In this document: positions 1-8,439 of the stretch, in pieces
How positions within the stretch are numbered: the stretch's first letter is position 1
How the letters are laid out: every line of letters starts with the position of its first letter
From: Maribacter antarcticus DSM 21422
GTDB taxonomy: Bacteria; Bacteroidota; Bacteroidia; Flavobacteriales; Flavobacteriaceae
Length of the DNA stretch: 64,000 bases
NCBI RefSeq assembly: GCF_000621125.1
Contig: NZ_JHZC01000004.1
Location: 124,001 to 188,000, forward strand
Direction of reading: 5' to 3'
Made by a program: the position numbers and the translations under genes
The notes under the pieces: generated by a model
What the model was told of the DNA's origin: nothing
Database searches by the model: none
The model's input: only the letters and a program-made list of their open reading frames with translations

Positions 1-634
1 CCGTAACGGCAACTTCCTTTTTTTCTTCCGAATATACGGTAGTGCGCTTAAGGTAGGTAGAAGTTCCTTTTTCAAATTGCTCATTCAATCTTTTCCAATC
101 GTAAATAGCTACAGGAGGACAGTCTTTTGCACCACAGTTTAAAGCAAAATGTACGCGATAGTCTCGTTTGTCTACCCGTAATCTTCGTTCAAATTTGTTG
201 GGAAACCATTTGCGTATCATACCTAGTCCATATTTCCATTGCGATTTTCTGATGATACCATGTTCTATTTTAGCAAAGGAAACGGTTTCCCCAGCGATAG
301 TAATTTGTTCTTCTTTGAAAAAACTACCACGGTCATCGTATAGTTCAGGTTGCTCCTTAAGAAGTACTTGGATATAGGCATTATATATATTCACCCAAAA
401 GGCCAACCTTTTGGCATCTGTGTCCAATGCGTTATCTAATTCTAGACTGCTAGTAGTCGCTAACAGTTTCTGAATATCCTTGGTGTTTTCATTTTCTTTT
501 AGACGTTCTAAAAAAGTTTCGGAAATTTTATTGTAGTCAGTCTGATTTTTATTGATGGTTTGCGCTTCTATTGGGTTTTTACAAGAAAGGAAAATCAAAG
601 TAACCATATATAAAACGGAGTAGGTATATTTCAT
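1..634 (-). CDS. DUF547 domain lipoprotein (3' end outside window)
   Basis: The gene starts at 634 and runs off the left edge, so the C-terminus is missing. The visible 211 residues begin with a hydrophobic signal ending in the lipobox-like LIFLSC, so it is probably a lipoprotein. The DUF547 hallmarks are present: AFWVNIYNAYIQ near residue 85 and a VHFALNCGAKDCPP segment near residue 170. The biochemical function of DUF547 is unknown. The divergent neighbour is a TIGR04283-type glycosyltransferase. To my knowledge DUF547 proteins and such glycosyltransferases co-occur in arsenosugar loci of marine bacteria, which is an inference here. Confidence 0.88.
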   Translation of the reverse strand, partial: MKYTYSVLYMVTLIFLSCKNPIEAQTINKNQTDYNKISETFLERLKENENTKDIQKLLATTSSLELDNALDTDAKRLAFWVNIYNAYIQVLLKEQPELYDDRGSFFKEEQITIAGETVSFAKIEHGIIRKSQWKYGLGMIRKWFPNKFERRLRVDKRDYRVHFALNCGAKDCPPVAIYDWKRLNEQFEKGTSTYLKRTTVYSEEKKEVAVT

Positions 635-845
635 AATGTTAGTATTCTTTGTCCATAGTTACGTAAAATATTTCCTATGGTTTTCTAAGTAGGTCGCAAA
701 AGTGCTATTAACTTTCAGCCCCATGGTTTTATTTCTATTTTTAAAACCTTTACACTTTGTTTTGCGTAGATTTAGCAAAGGCCTGGTCTATACCAATGTA
801 AAGAAAATCTAAAGTAGGATTAGTGCTTGATAAAATATAAGGTGT

Positions 846-1538
846 ATGATTAGTATTATTATTCCTGCCCACAATGAGCGGGATAATTTAGTAGAATTAC
901 TTAATTATGTCGCATCAATTCAGGATATAGATCAGGCAGAAATTATTATCGCTTTATCACCGGAAAGTTCATTTAATAAGGGTGATGTGTTGTATCCTCA
1001 GGTACGAGTGCTAAGGTGTGCTCAAAAGGGTAGAGGGGTACAAATGAACGAGGCATCTAGACTTGCTTTGGGTACTATTTTAGTTTTTTTACATGCCGAC
1101 GTTAGACCTCCTAGTACATTTATATCCGATATCAATAAGACAACAAATGCCAAATATGATGCTGGTTTTTTTTCTTATAAATTCGATAGCGAAAGTTTTT
1201 GGTTAAAAATTAATGCCTCATTTACTGACAAGGATGGTATTTTTACTGGCGGTGGAGATCAATGTCTTTTTATTCGTAAAACTATTTTTGAACGCTTGGG
1301 CGGGTTTAATGAAACTCAGCTATTGATGGAAGATTTTGAATTTTTTAAACGGATGAAGCGCGCTCGGGTTCCGTATACTATTGTTAAAAGCAATCTCATA
1401 GTATCAGCACGCAAGTATGAGTATAATTCTTATCTTAGGGTGAATTTATCTAATTTTTTGTTGGTGATTCTTTTTAATATAGGATACCCTAGTACTACAT
1501 TAAAAGCGATTCATGATAAATTGATTCGGACAGTATAG
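846..1538 (+). CDS. Family 2 glycosyltransferase, TIGR04283 type
   Basis: This 230-residue GT-A enzyme opens with ISIIIPAHNERDNL, a typical GT2 nucleotide-binding strand. It has the metal-binding segment FLHADVRPP near residue 88, preceded by KGRGVQMNEAS, then GGGDQCLFIRK and LLMEDFEFFKR. The order and spacing fit the TIGR04283 family, known as rSAM/selenodomain-associated transferase 2 and later linked to arsenosugar biosynthesis. The natural acceptor cannot be read from sequence. Its stop codon is one base before the ATG of the VOC gene, so the two are probably translated from one mRNA. Confidence 0.85.
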   Translation: MISIIIPAHNERDNLVELLNYVASIQDIDQAEIIIALSPESSFNKGDVLYPQVRVLRCAQKGRGVQMNEASRLALGTILVFLHADVRPPSTFISDINKTTNAKYDAGFFSYKFDSESFWLKINASFTDKDGIFTGGGDQCLFIRKTIFERLGGFNETQLLMEDFEFFKRMKRARVPYTIVKSNLIVSARKYEYNSYLRVNLSNFLLVILFNIGYPSTTLKAIHDKLIRTV

Positions 1539-1539
1539 T

Positions 1540-2601
1540 ATGGATGCAATAATAAACGGAATACAACAAATAGGAATAGGCGTAGCCGATACGAAGACTG
1601 TATTTAACTGGTATCGAGAATATTTAGGGTTTGATATACTTTTGTTTAGTGACGAAGCAACCGCAACCCTTATGGCTAAATACACCAAGGGTAAAGCCCA
1701 AAGGAGGGATGCATATTTATCTTTGAATATGCGCGGTGGTGGCGGTTTGGAAATCTGGCAGTTTAAAAATCGTATTCCGATTCCACCCAAAAATGACACT
1801 TTACTAGGAGATTTGGGCATCAATGCTATGGTCCTACGAAGCAATAGCATAAGCAACACGCATACAATTCTTTTAGAGCAGGAACTGACATTCCTAACTG
1901 ATATTATGATTTCCACTCCCAAAAGGGAGTTTTTTTATTTTAATGACCCTTGGGGTAATCTGGTACAAGTAGTACAGGATAACTATGCCTTTTGTAATAC
2001 ACCTACTGCTTCAGGAGGTGTAATGGGTGGTGTTATCGGAGTCTCAGATATGGACACGTCGCTACATTTTTACGCTACGCTATTAGGATATGACAAAATA
2101 ATTATAGACGAAATAGTAGCGCTTCCATTATCTTTAGAAACTGAAACTACAGGAAAGTTTAGAAGAGTATTACTACAACATGGTAGACCTATGTTTGGCG
2201 GATTTGGGGAGCTATTGGGGCCGACGGAATTAGAACTGATACAATCTTTGGATAGGGTGCCCACTAAAATATATGAAAACAGGTTGTGGGGAGATTTAGG
2301 ATACATACATATTTGTTTTGATGTTAATGGTATGGAAGTTCTACGAAAGAAAGCTGCTGAAATAGGTCATGAATTTACTGTAGATAGTGCAAATAGCTTT
2401 GATATGGGAGATGCTGCCGGACATTTTAGCTATGTGGAGGATCCGGACGGAACACTTATAGAGTTTGTAGAAACCCATAGAGTTCCTATACTTAAAGCCT
2501 TAGGCCTATTTTTAAATCTAAAAAAACGTAATCCAGAAAAAGCCTTACCGAAATGGTTGGTAAAGACCTTAAAATTACACCGGATAAAAGGAAATCTCTA
2601 A
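1540..2601 (+). CDS. Double-domain VOC (glyoxalase/dioxygenase-like) protein
   Basis: The 353-residue protein carries two vicinal-oxygen-chelate halves. The first starts at IQQIGIGVADTKTVFNWY (residues 8-25) and the second at GVIGVSDMDTSLHFY (about 165-180). The second half ends with YVEDPDGTLIEFVETH, the usual VOC C-terminal strand with its metal-ligand Glu. The N-terminal half also has NDPWGNLVQVVQD. The substrate is not predictable. Metal-dependent lyase, isomerase or dioxygenase chemistry are all known in the superfamily. It begins one base after the glycosyltransferase stop codon, so the two act from the same transcript. Confidence 0.82.
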   Translation: MDAIINGIQQIGIGVADTKTVFNWYREYLGFDILLFSDEATATLMAKYTKGKAQRRDAYLSLNMRGGGGLEIWQFKNRIPIPPKNDTLLGDLGINAMVLRSNSISNTHTILLEQELTFLTDIMISTPKREFFYFNDPWGNLVQVVQDNYAFCNTPTASGGVMGGVIGVSDMDTSLHFYATLLGYDKIIIDEIVALPLSLETETTGKFRRVLLQHGRPMFGGFGELLGPTELELIQSLDRVPTKIYENRLWGDLGYIHICFDVNGMEVLRKKAAEIGHEFTVDSANSFDMGDAAGHFSYVEDPDGTLIEFVETHRVPILKALGLFLNLKKRNPEKALPKWLVKTLKLHRIKGNL

Positions 2602-2610
2602 GGCGTTTAT

Positions 2611-3414
2611 TTAGGAGGCGGCAACTACACCTAAGGTATATAGTTGTTCCAAATTAGGACCTTCACTACCACCGGAAGGTTCCAAGGTTATTCCAAAAGC
2701 TTCTGAGTCATTGACATTGTCAAGTGCAAAAACCTTGTTGTCATCTTCATAAAAAGTATCTAAAAGCCCAATACTCGTGGGTGTTAGGGTAGGGGATAGT
2801 TTTAGTGACCATACTTGGTACACAAAGCCGTCTGGTGGTTCCGGTAATCCCTTCGCATCTATAAACACTTTTTCCTGTTGTTTGTTCCAATATACTTTTG
2901 CATAAGAATCTGGCGCAACGGTTTGTCCGGCTAAAGGCACAACATCTATATTTTTGTCCCTGATGGTGTTTAAAAGGGTTTTGGCTTTTTCAAGCGAAGT
3001 GTCGGAAGTTGCAATTTGTTCCTCTAAAAACATATTTTCCTTGCTGACCACCTCTAATTCTGATTTCAGTTCTTGGTTTTGATTGTAGGTCAAAAACAGC
3101 CCTATCGCAAGGAGAACCGATGCAGCCCAGCCAAAATACATAGGCCAAACAGATTTTTCTTTTTCTAAAGTAAGTACTTTTGGCTCTTTTGGAATATTGA
3201 TTTTGTCCTTCACTTCAGAAAAAGGATAAGGTTGTATGTTTGAACTTCTTTTTGAAAGTTCTAGAATTGAAGCCTCAATAGCGATAATTTCATCATTTAT
3301 TTTTGGATACTGCTTCGCGTAGGCGCTTACTTCCAGATTTTCTTTTTCCGAAAGTACACCTGCAACGTAAATTTCCAGTATGCCTGATGCTATGTATTTC
3401 TTTATATCTATCAC
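2611..3414 (-). CDS. RskA-like anti-sigma factor
   Basis: This membrane anti-sigma factor has a short cytoplasmic N-terminal zinc-finger-like region (IKKYIASGILEIYVAGVLSEKE), one transmembrane helix near residue 105 (YFGWAASVLLAIGLFL), a short coiled coil and an RskA-type extracytoplasmic domain with VYWNKQQEKVFIDAKGLPEPPDGFVYQVW. I chose the GTG at 3414, whose last two bases overlap the TGA stop of the sigma gene (GTGA), over the ATG at 3450, because it gives the usual family N-terminus and translational coupling. It should hold the upstream sigma factor inactive at the membrane until a signal arrives. Confidence 0.85.
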   Translation of the reverse strand: MIDIKKYIASGILEIYVAGVLSEKENLEVSAYAKQYPKINDEIIAIEASILELSKRSSNIQPYPFSEVKDKINIPKEPKVLTLEKEKSVWPMYFGWAASVLLAIGLFLTYNQNQELKSELEVVSKENMFLEEQIATSDTSLEKAKTLLNTIRDKNIDVVPLAGQTVAPDSYAKVYWNKQQEKVFIDAKGLPEPPDGFVYQVWSLKLSPTLTPTSIGLLDTFYEDDNKVFALDNVNDSEAFGITLEPSGGSEGPNLEQLYTLGVVAAS

Positions 3415-3944
3415 TTTTGTTCCATATTTACCCTTAATTGAGAAATACAACTTCTATTTCTGGTTTTTACTGTTCCTACAGGTATATCCAGTTCTTCCGC
3501 AGCTTCTTTTTGTGTATAGCCCCTAAAATAAAGTAGTTCTATAATTTGTACACATTTCTCCTTTAGATTTTTTACCAATTTCTTTAATCCTATGGCATCC
3601 GCAGTAGTTTGCTCCTCATCAGGTCTTTCCAGAATACCTACGAAGTAATCTGCAGAAAAGTTCTTTCTTTCATTTTTATACGATTTACTACGAATTTCAT
3701 CGATGGCTGCATTTCTTGCAATATTCAGTATCCATGTGAAAAACCGTCCCTTTGAAGAATTATAACTATCGGAATTATGCCAAATTTTAATAAAAACATC
3801 CTGGCAAATCTCTTGTGACCTACCCTCATTCTTGACAATAGTATGGATTACTCCACATATGTTTTTGGAATACATACTGTAGAGCTGCTCAAAAGCCAAA
3901 GTGTCCTTTTTTTTAAACTGCTCCACTAAACTATCAAGCGTCAT
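3411..3944 (-). CDS. ECF RNA polymerase sigma factor (SigK-like)
   Basis: The 177-residue protein has sigma region 2 (AFEQLYSMYSKNICGVIHTIV, then QEICQDVFIKIWHN and FFTWILNIARNAAID) and region 4 (ECVQ-like turn, then YFRGYTQKEAAEELDIPVGTVKTR). It lacks region 3, as expected for an ECF sigma factor. Pairing with an RskA-like anti-sigma factor, coupled by a 4-base overlap, supports SigK-type regulation. The target regulon is unknown. A TAnnTTTG-like -7 element lies about 20 bases before the ATG. Confidence 0.9.
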   Translation of the reverse strand: MTLDSLVEQFKKKDTLAFEQLYSMYSKNICGVIHTIVKNEGRSQEICQDVFIKIWHNSDSYNSSKGRFFTWILNIARNAAIDEIRSKSYKNERKNFSADYFVGILERPDEEQTTADAIGLKKLVKNLKEKCVQIIELLYFRGYTQKEAAEELDIPVGTVKTRNRSCISQLRVNMEQK

Positions 3945-3963
3945 AAAAATTTTTATTAGAAGT

Positions 3964-3971
3964 CAAAAGTA
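3964..3971 (-). promoter_or_regulatory. Possible -7 element for the ECF sigma gene
   Basis: On the minus strand the sequence TACTTTTG fits the Bacteroidota -7 consensus TAnnTTTG and lies 20 bases before the sigma ATG. No TTG at the usual 19-base distance is present, so this is a weak call. Confidence 0.35.
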
Positions 3972-3972
3972 G

Positions 3973-4000
3973 AAAAAGCCGCTTCAAGAAGCGGCTTTTT
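3973..4000 (-). terminator. Intrinsic terminator of sodC
   Basis: A perfect 13-base inverted repeat (AAAAAGCCGCTTC, loop AA, then its complement) lies 20 bases after the sodC stop. On the minus strand it ends in a T run. It separates sodC from the downstream sigma gene. Confidence 0.85.
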
Positions 4001-4019
4001 TAGATTATATTTTATGGAA

Positions 4020-4610
4020 TTACTGTATTATTCCAGTACAGCTTACTCGTGCACCGGCAGCACCACTGGGCTGAGAGGTAAAATCATCCACGCCTTGGTG
4101 AACGATTACTGCTTTACCAACGATATTTTTATTTTCATCATCACACCCTATACACCATTGGTCTGTTGAAAATGGTACCGTGGCGTTTCCTTTAGCATCA
4201 GCTGTAAAATTACCTATATCGCCTTTATGATAGCCTTCTGCGGCTTCCCATTTACCATGTGGCTCATTGGTAGGGTTCCAATGCCCACCAGTAGACTTTC
4301 CGTCGTCGGAGGAACAATCTGCCGTTTGATGTATATGTATGGCGTGCTCCCCAGGCGTAAGGCCGGTTAACATAGCGCTCATTGTTACCGTGCCGTCGTC
4401 ATCCGTAAAAGTTACTTCTCCTTTAACGTAGCTATCACTTTTAGGTTCCATCATAAACGTAATACGCTCTGCCATCACTTCTTCTATTACCTCTTCCGTA
4501 ACTGCTTCTACTTCCGAAGCGGCATCTGTTGCTTCTTTCTTTGCTTCTTTACAACTGAACATTACCACTAACGCAATGGCTGCCAGTTCAAATTTGATTA
4601 TCTTTTTCAT
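4020..4610 (-). CDS. sodC: Cu,Zn superoxide dismutase, lipoprotein
   Basis: The 196-residue protein has a lipoprotein signal (IALVVMFSCKEAKKEA), so it should sit in the periplasm or on the outer membrane. The copper ligands appear in HAIHIHQTADCSS, the zinc region in GGHWNPTNEPHG and HKGDIGNF, and the last copper His in KAVIVHQGVDDF. The disulfide cysteines are DCSS and ARVSCTG. A short acidic linker of Glu and Val repeats (EAVTEEVIEEVMAE) separates the lipid anchor from the enzyme. It converts extracellular superoxide to peroxide and oxygen. Confidence 0.95.
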   Translation of the reverse strand: MKKIIKFELAAIALVVMFSCKEAKKEATDAASEVEAVTEEVIEEVMAERITFMMEPKSDSYVKGEVTFTDDDGTVTMSAMLTGLTPGEHAIHIHQTADCSSDDGKSTGGHWNPTNEPHGKWEAAEGYHKGDIGNFTADAKGNATVPFSTDQWCIGCDDENKNIVGKAVIVHQGVDDFTSQPSGAAGARVSCTGIIQ

Positions 4611-5139
4611 TTTTCTTGTTTTAGGTTTTCGTGTTAAAATTAAGAAAATATACGGGCGTATCGGTACTCATATCAAAATGATTTTAACAATACCCTGTTG
4701 TCCCGTATGTCTCTTTTATGATTTTCCGTAAAGTATAAGCGATTTGTCAATTTTGATTTGCGTGTTCTTACAGCGGGCAATAGCGTAAATAATACCGCTC
4801 TTTTTTCCAACCGTAAGAGACTCAAAAATTTTGTGCATCAGAATCACATAGCAGTACAGCTTTTAGATTTTCTAGTATCTCTATTCCCTATTTAGATGTA
4901 TCCTCAAAAAAATGAAGCTTGAAATAGGCGTTCGGGAAAACATACAGCTCCTTTTGGCAGCGTTTTCTGAACATTATAGAATGATGGTCTTTACGTTTTT
5001 GAATAGCATCATAAAATGAAATTTCTTTTGTGCCATAAGAAGCGATTGATTTTTATTATGAAACAGTCGTATGATTTCTTCGGTATCAAAAGGGAATAAT
5101 AACGTCCTATAATTACAATTTAAAAAACTGGACTTTCCA
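4611..5139 (-). other. Gap with possible coding relics
   Basis: No intact gene is seen. On the minus strand, short open stretches such as PFDTEEIIRLFHNKNQSLL and ELYVFPNAYFKLHFFED read like protein but lie in different frames broken by stops. They may be a decayed gene of unknown family or chance. The sodC promoter should lie at the low-coordinate end. Confidence 0.3.
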
Positions 5140-6354
5140 TTATCCTAGTAGTTTTGTAATGATTTGAACGTTATTACGCAAGGTTTTGTGCACCGGGCAT
5201 TTATCCGCTATTTGTAATAGTCGTGCTTTTTGGTTTTTGTCCAAATTTCCTGAGAGCGTAATTTCTCTATGAAATGTATCTAGTTTAGCGCTATCTGTTT
5301 CGCAATTTTCACAGTCCTGTGCATGGGATTTGCTGTAAGAAGTATGCACCTCCACGTTTTCCACGTTCCAATCTTTCCGTTTGGCATACATTTGAAGCGT
5401 CATTGCGGTACAAGCAGATAATCCAGCAGAGACAAGCTCATAGGGCGAAGGGCCATAATCGTTTCCTCCAAAAGCTATAGGTTCGTCCGCAGTTAAAAAA
5501 TGACTTCCTACTTTCATGGCCGTTGTAAATCCATCGGACGCATCTAAACTTGCCACAACTTGATGTTTTGTCTTTAAATCTTCGTTCTCACTACTGCTGA
5601 CATAACGTTGCGACCAGGCTGCAATTAGTTGCCCAGCGTACAGGGAATCTTGCTTTTTCATTAAAAGATGGTCAGCACCATCCAAGGATACGAAGCTTTT
5701 GGGGTGATGTGCTGCTACATATAGTTCCTCGGCATTCTTAATACCAACGGTATCGTCTTGTGGTGAATGCAGAATCAACACAGGTTTGCGCAGATTTTTA
5801 ACAACGGTTACTAAGGATTTAGTTTCTAGATCGTCCAGAAACTGTTTTTTGATAGTAAAATCTCTACCGCTTAGATTAACTACTGCCTTACCGCTAGTAT
5901 TAATTTCTACAATGGTGCTTTTGAACAAATGCTGCACATGTACCGGATTTGAAGGTGCTCCAATAGTAGCCACCGCTTTTATAGTTGCTATTTCCGCTGC
6001 TGCAAAAAGTGCTGCTGCGCCACCAAGGGAATGGCCCACAAGCAGGGTAGGCGCTTTGTACGTTTCTTCTAGGAAACTGGCAGCTGCAATAAGGTCCGAA
6101 ACATTACCGGAAAAATTGGTGTCCTCAAAATCACCTTCGCTTTCACCAAGCCCTGTGAAATCGAAACGTAATACCGCGAAACCATTAGCGGTTAAGGCTC
6201 TCGATATATTTTTTACCGCCAACAAATTCTTGTTACAGGTAAAGCAATGGGCAAAAACAGCAAAGTTATGTGGATGCCTATCTGCAGGCATTTCTAAGCG
6301 ACCTGCCAATGTTTCGCCTTCCTTGTTCCGAAATGTAATTTTTTGGAGATTCAT
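5140..6354 (-). CDS. Alpha/beta-hydrolase fused to an OsmC domain
   Basis: The 404-residue protein has two domains. Residues 1-250 form an alpha/beta hydrolase with nucleophile elbow VGHSLGGAAAL, acid-containing LHSPQDDTVG and catalytic His in LDGADHLLMK. Residues 265-404 form an OsmC/Ohr-type domain with the redox cysteines in GLSACTAMTLQMY and DKCPVHKTLRN. OsmC proteins detoxify organic hydroperoxides. The fusion is a recognised bifunctional architecture whose hydrolase may deliver or process an esterified peroxide, though that role is inferred. It stands alone as a transcription unit. Confidence 0.92.
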   Translation of the reverse strand: MNLQKITFRNKEGETLAGRLEMPADRHPHNFAVFAHCFTCNKNLLAVKNISRALTANGFAVLRFDFTGLGESEGDFEDTNFSGNVSDLIAAASFLEETYKAPTLLVGHSLGGAAALFAAAEIATIKAVATIGAPSNPVHVQHLFKSTIVEINTSGKAVVNLSGRDFTIKKQFLDDLETKSLVTVVKNLRKPVLILHSPQDDTVGIKNAEELYVAAHHPKSFVSLDGADHLLMKKQDSLYAGQLIAAWSQRYVSSSENEDLKTKHQVVASLDASDGFTTAMKVGSHFLTADEPIAFGGNDYGPSPYELVSAGLSACTAMTLQMYAKRKDWNVENVEVHTSYSKSHAQDCENCETDSAKLDTFHREITLSGNLDKNQKARLLQIADKCPVHKTLRNNVQIITKLLG

Positions 6355-6903
6355 TTATTTTTTGTTTGGTGTCTTAATTTTGTCGCTAAAGGTTGAAATT
6401 CCTTTCCTTAACCTTGGTGTGATTGGAGGTAAATTTTGTGTTTTTCAACACAACAGCAACGTATCTAGCGAAGTCTATCTTCAAATGATGCATAAATCGG
6501 TAGTTCTTTGATACCTTGTGCCTTTTGAAATTCGACCAGATTTTAGTCCACACGATAAACATACTGATACCACGCAGTTTTCACAACACTACATAAAGGA
6601 TTTTATTTAATTTTTGGAAATGTATTCTGTACATATCCGGAACATTTTCAGTACCGACTTCTGAAGACTGGTTTATGCGGTATGGAGACCTGTTACGTTT
6701 TGTATCGTTGGCTGCTCAGTTTATTTTATAACGTCTAAAAAAATCAGAATTTGAGCGTTTGTGCAATAGTGACATTGGGGTAAAAGAGAAATTTACTACG
6801 GTTGATGAATATGGTATAGTTCACGATTCTATTTCATGGCCATCTCTCGTAACAAGATGAATAGGCAGGATTAGTTAAAGCTATACTGATTTGGTTTTTT
6901 ACC
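6355..6903. other. Gap with a possible plus-strand coding relic
   Basis: No intact gene is present. At about 6650-6860 the plus strand reads VPTSEDWFMRYGDLLRFVSL, then a stop, then KKSEFERLCNSDIGVKEKF and so on to a TGA. A short stretch in another frame precedes it. This resembles a gene fragment with a stop and a frameshift, but I do not recognise the family. Confidence 0.3.
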
Positions 6904-8358
6904 CTATAAAAAAGGCGATAGCAAGCGCACTGCTTTTTCCCAAAGATGTATGTACCTTGGTCTGGATAGCCAATCGTTAGCATCAATTTTTGTAGATTCT
7001 TGTAAATCGTTTAGAAAAGCTGTTTCCAATTGCCTAGTAATTTCTTTTCCGTAGATCAGGGCATTGATTTCAAAATTAAACTCAAAACTACGGTAATCCA
7101 TATTTGCAGAACCGATGATGGCCAAGTCATCATCTACCACCATGGTTTTAGCGTGAATAAAGCCTTTGTTGTATAAAAATATCTCTACGCCATATTTTAA
7201 AAGTTCAGTGTAATACGAGTGGGCTGCTGCATTTACCAATTTAGAATCCGAAACACAGGGAACTAACAGTTGCACTTTCAATCCGCCTTGTGCGGCAATT
7301 ATTAAAACGTCTATTAGGCTTTCCCTAGGGATAAAATAGGGAGTGGTAATTAATATCTTTTTTTTGGCGGTACCGATGGCTTCCAACAGGGAGTAAAAAA
7401 TAACGGGTAAATCGGAATCGGGACCAGAAGGTGCCAATTGTACGATTTCTCTACCAATTTCAGTGCCGATGATAGGTTCAGGAAAATAGTCTGTATGGTA
7501 TGCCACTGTATTTAGGCTACAAAAATTCCAATCGCATAAAAAGAGGTGTTGTAAATAGGACGTAGCCGGACCGTTTAACATCAAATGGGTATCGCGCCAG
7601 AAGAGGTCGTCCTTTGCTAGACTATCGTTACGGTAGCGGTCGCTGATATTTATGCCACCTACAAAACTTATTTTCCCGTCTACTACTATAATTTTTCTGT
7701 GGTTTCTATAATTTAGTCTACTCGCAAGGGCAAGTACTTTTATTTTATAAAAAGGCGCCGTTTGCACGCCTGCGGCTTCTAGATTTTTTATAAAACTCTC
7801 GCTTAACGCATTACTACCGAAATCATCGTACATAAAACGGACCTCAACACCATGTTTCGCTTTTTGTATTAAAATATCAGTTATAGATTTTCCGGTAGTA
7901 TCATCTTCGTAAATATAATATTCAAGATGAATGTGATGCTCCGCTGCTTCTAAGGCCTCTAGGACTTTTGGGAATTTTTCTTCCCCGTTCAATAGCAGTT
8001 TTACAGCATTATTCGCCGTTAAAGGACTGCTGGCAGATTTTCGTATAAACGCCGCCAAATTATGGTTGACCTCAGGAATCAATCCAGCGTTTAGAACGGT
8101 ATCAGAGTAAGCGAACGTGCGGTTTCTTAACTCCTTTCGCACGTGGTCATCTTGAATCAATTTTTTACTGTAGAGCTTACGTTTTCGGTAATTGGTTCCG
8201 AATGAAAAGTAAAATAACATCCCAAGAAAGGGAACAAATATTATGAACAGAATATAGGCCAAGGCCTTGATACCACTACGCGTATCGTACAATACCCTAA
8301 GGATAAGCAAAAGCAATGCAACGAGGTACAAAATTTCAAAAAGTAGTATCCAGTTCAT
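6904..8358 (-). CDS. cls: Cardiolipin synthase
   Basis: The 484-residue protein has two N-terminal transmembrane helices (LLFEILYLVALLLLILRVL and LAYILFIIFVPFLGMLFYF), a phospholipase-D nuclease-like domain with HRKIIVVDGKISFVGGIN near residue 222, and a second domain with HAKTMVVDDDLAIIGSANMDYRSFEFN near residue 400. The two HxKxxxxD motifs form one active site that transfers a phosphatidyl group between two phosphatidylglycerol molecules, giving cardiolipin and glycerol at the inner membrane. Length and layout are standard for ClsA-type enzymes. Confidence 0.95.
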   Translation of the reverse strand: MNWILLFEILYLVALLLLILRVLYDTRSGIKALAYILFIIFVPFLGMLFYFSFGTNYRKRKLYSKKLIQDDHVRKELRNRTFAYSDTVLNAGLIPEVNHNLAAFIRKSASSPLTANNAVKLLLNGEEKFPKVLEALEAAEHHIHLEYYIYEDDTTGKSITDILIQKAKHGVEVRFMYDDFGSNALSESFIKNLEAAGVQTAPFYKIKVLALASRLNYRNHRKIIVVDGKISFVGGINISDRYRNDSLAKDDLFWRDTHLMLNGPATSYLQHLFLCDWNFCSLNTVAYHTDYFPEPIIGTEIGREIVQLAPSGPDSDLPVIFYSLLEAIGTAKKKILITTPYFIPRESLIDVLIIAAQGGLKVQLLVPCVSDSKLVNAAAHSYYTELLKYGVEIFLYNKGFIHAKTMVVDDDLAIIGSANMDYRSFEFNFEINALIYGKEITRQLETAFLNDLQESTKIDANDWLSRPRYIHLWEKAVRLLSPFL

Positions 8359-8439
8359 TCGTAGCCTTTCGCTATGTTTATTATTCTAGGGTCTCTTTGT
8401 TCATTTCTTAATTAAGGACACTATGTTCCGTGCCAAACA

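Noticed and set aside
5786-6511. A 241-codon plus-strand frame opposite the hydrolase-OsmC gene.
   Set aside because: It is the antisense shadow of a well-supported gene and has no domain.
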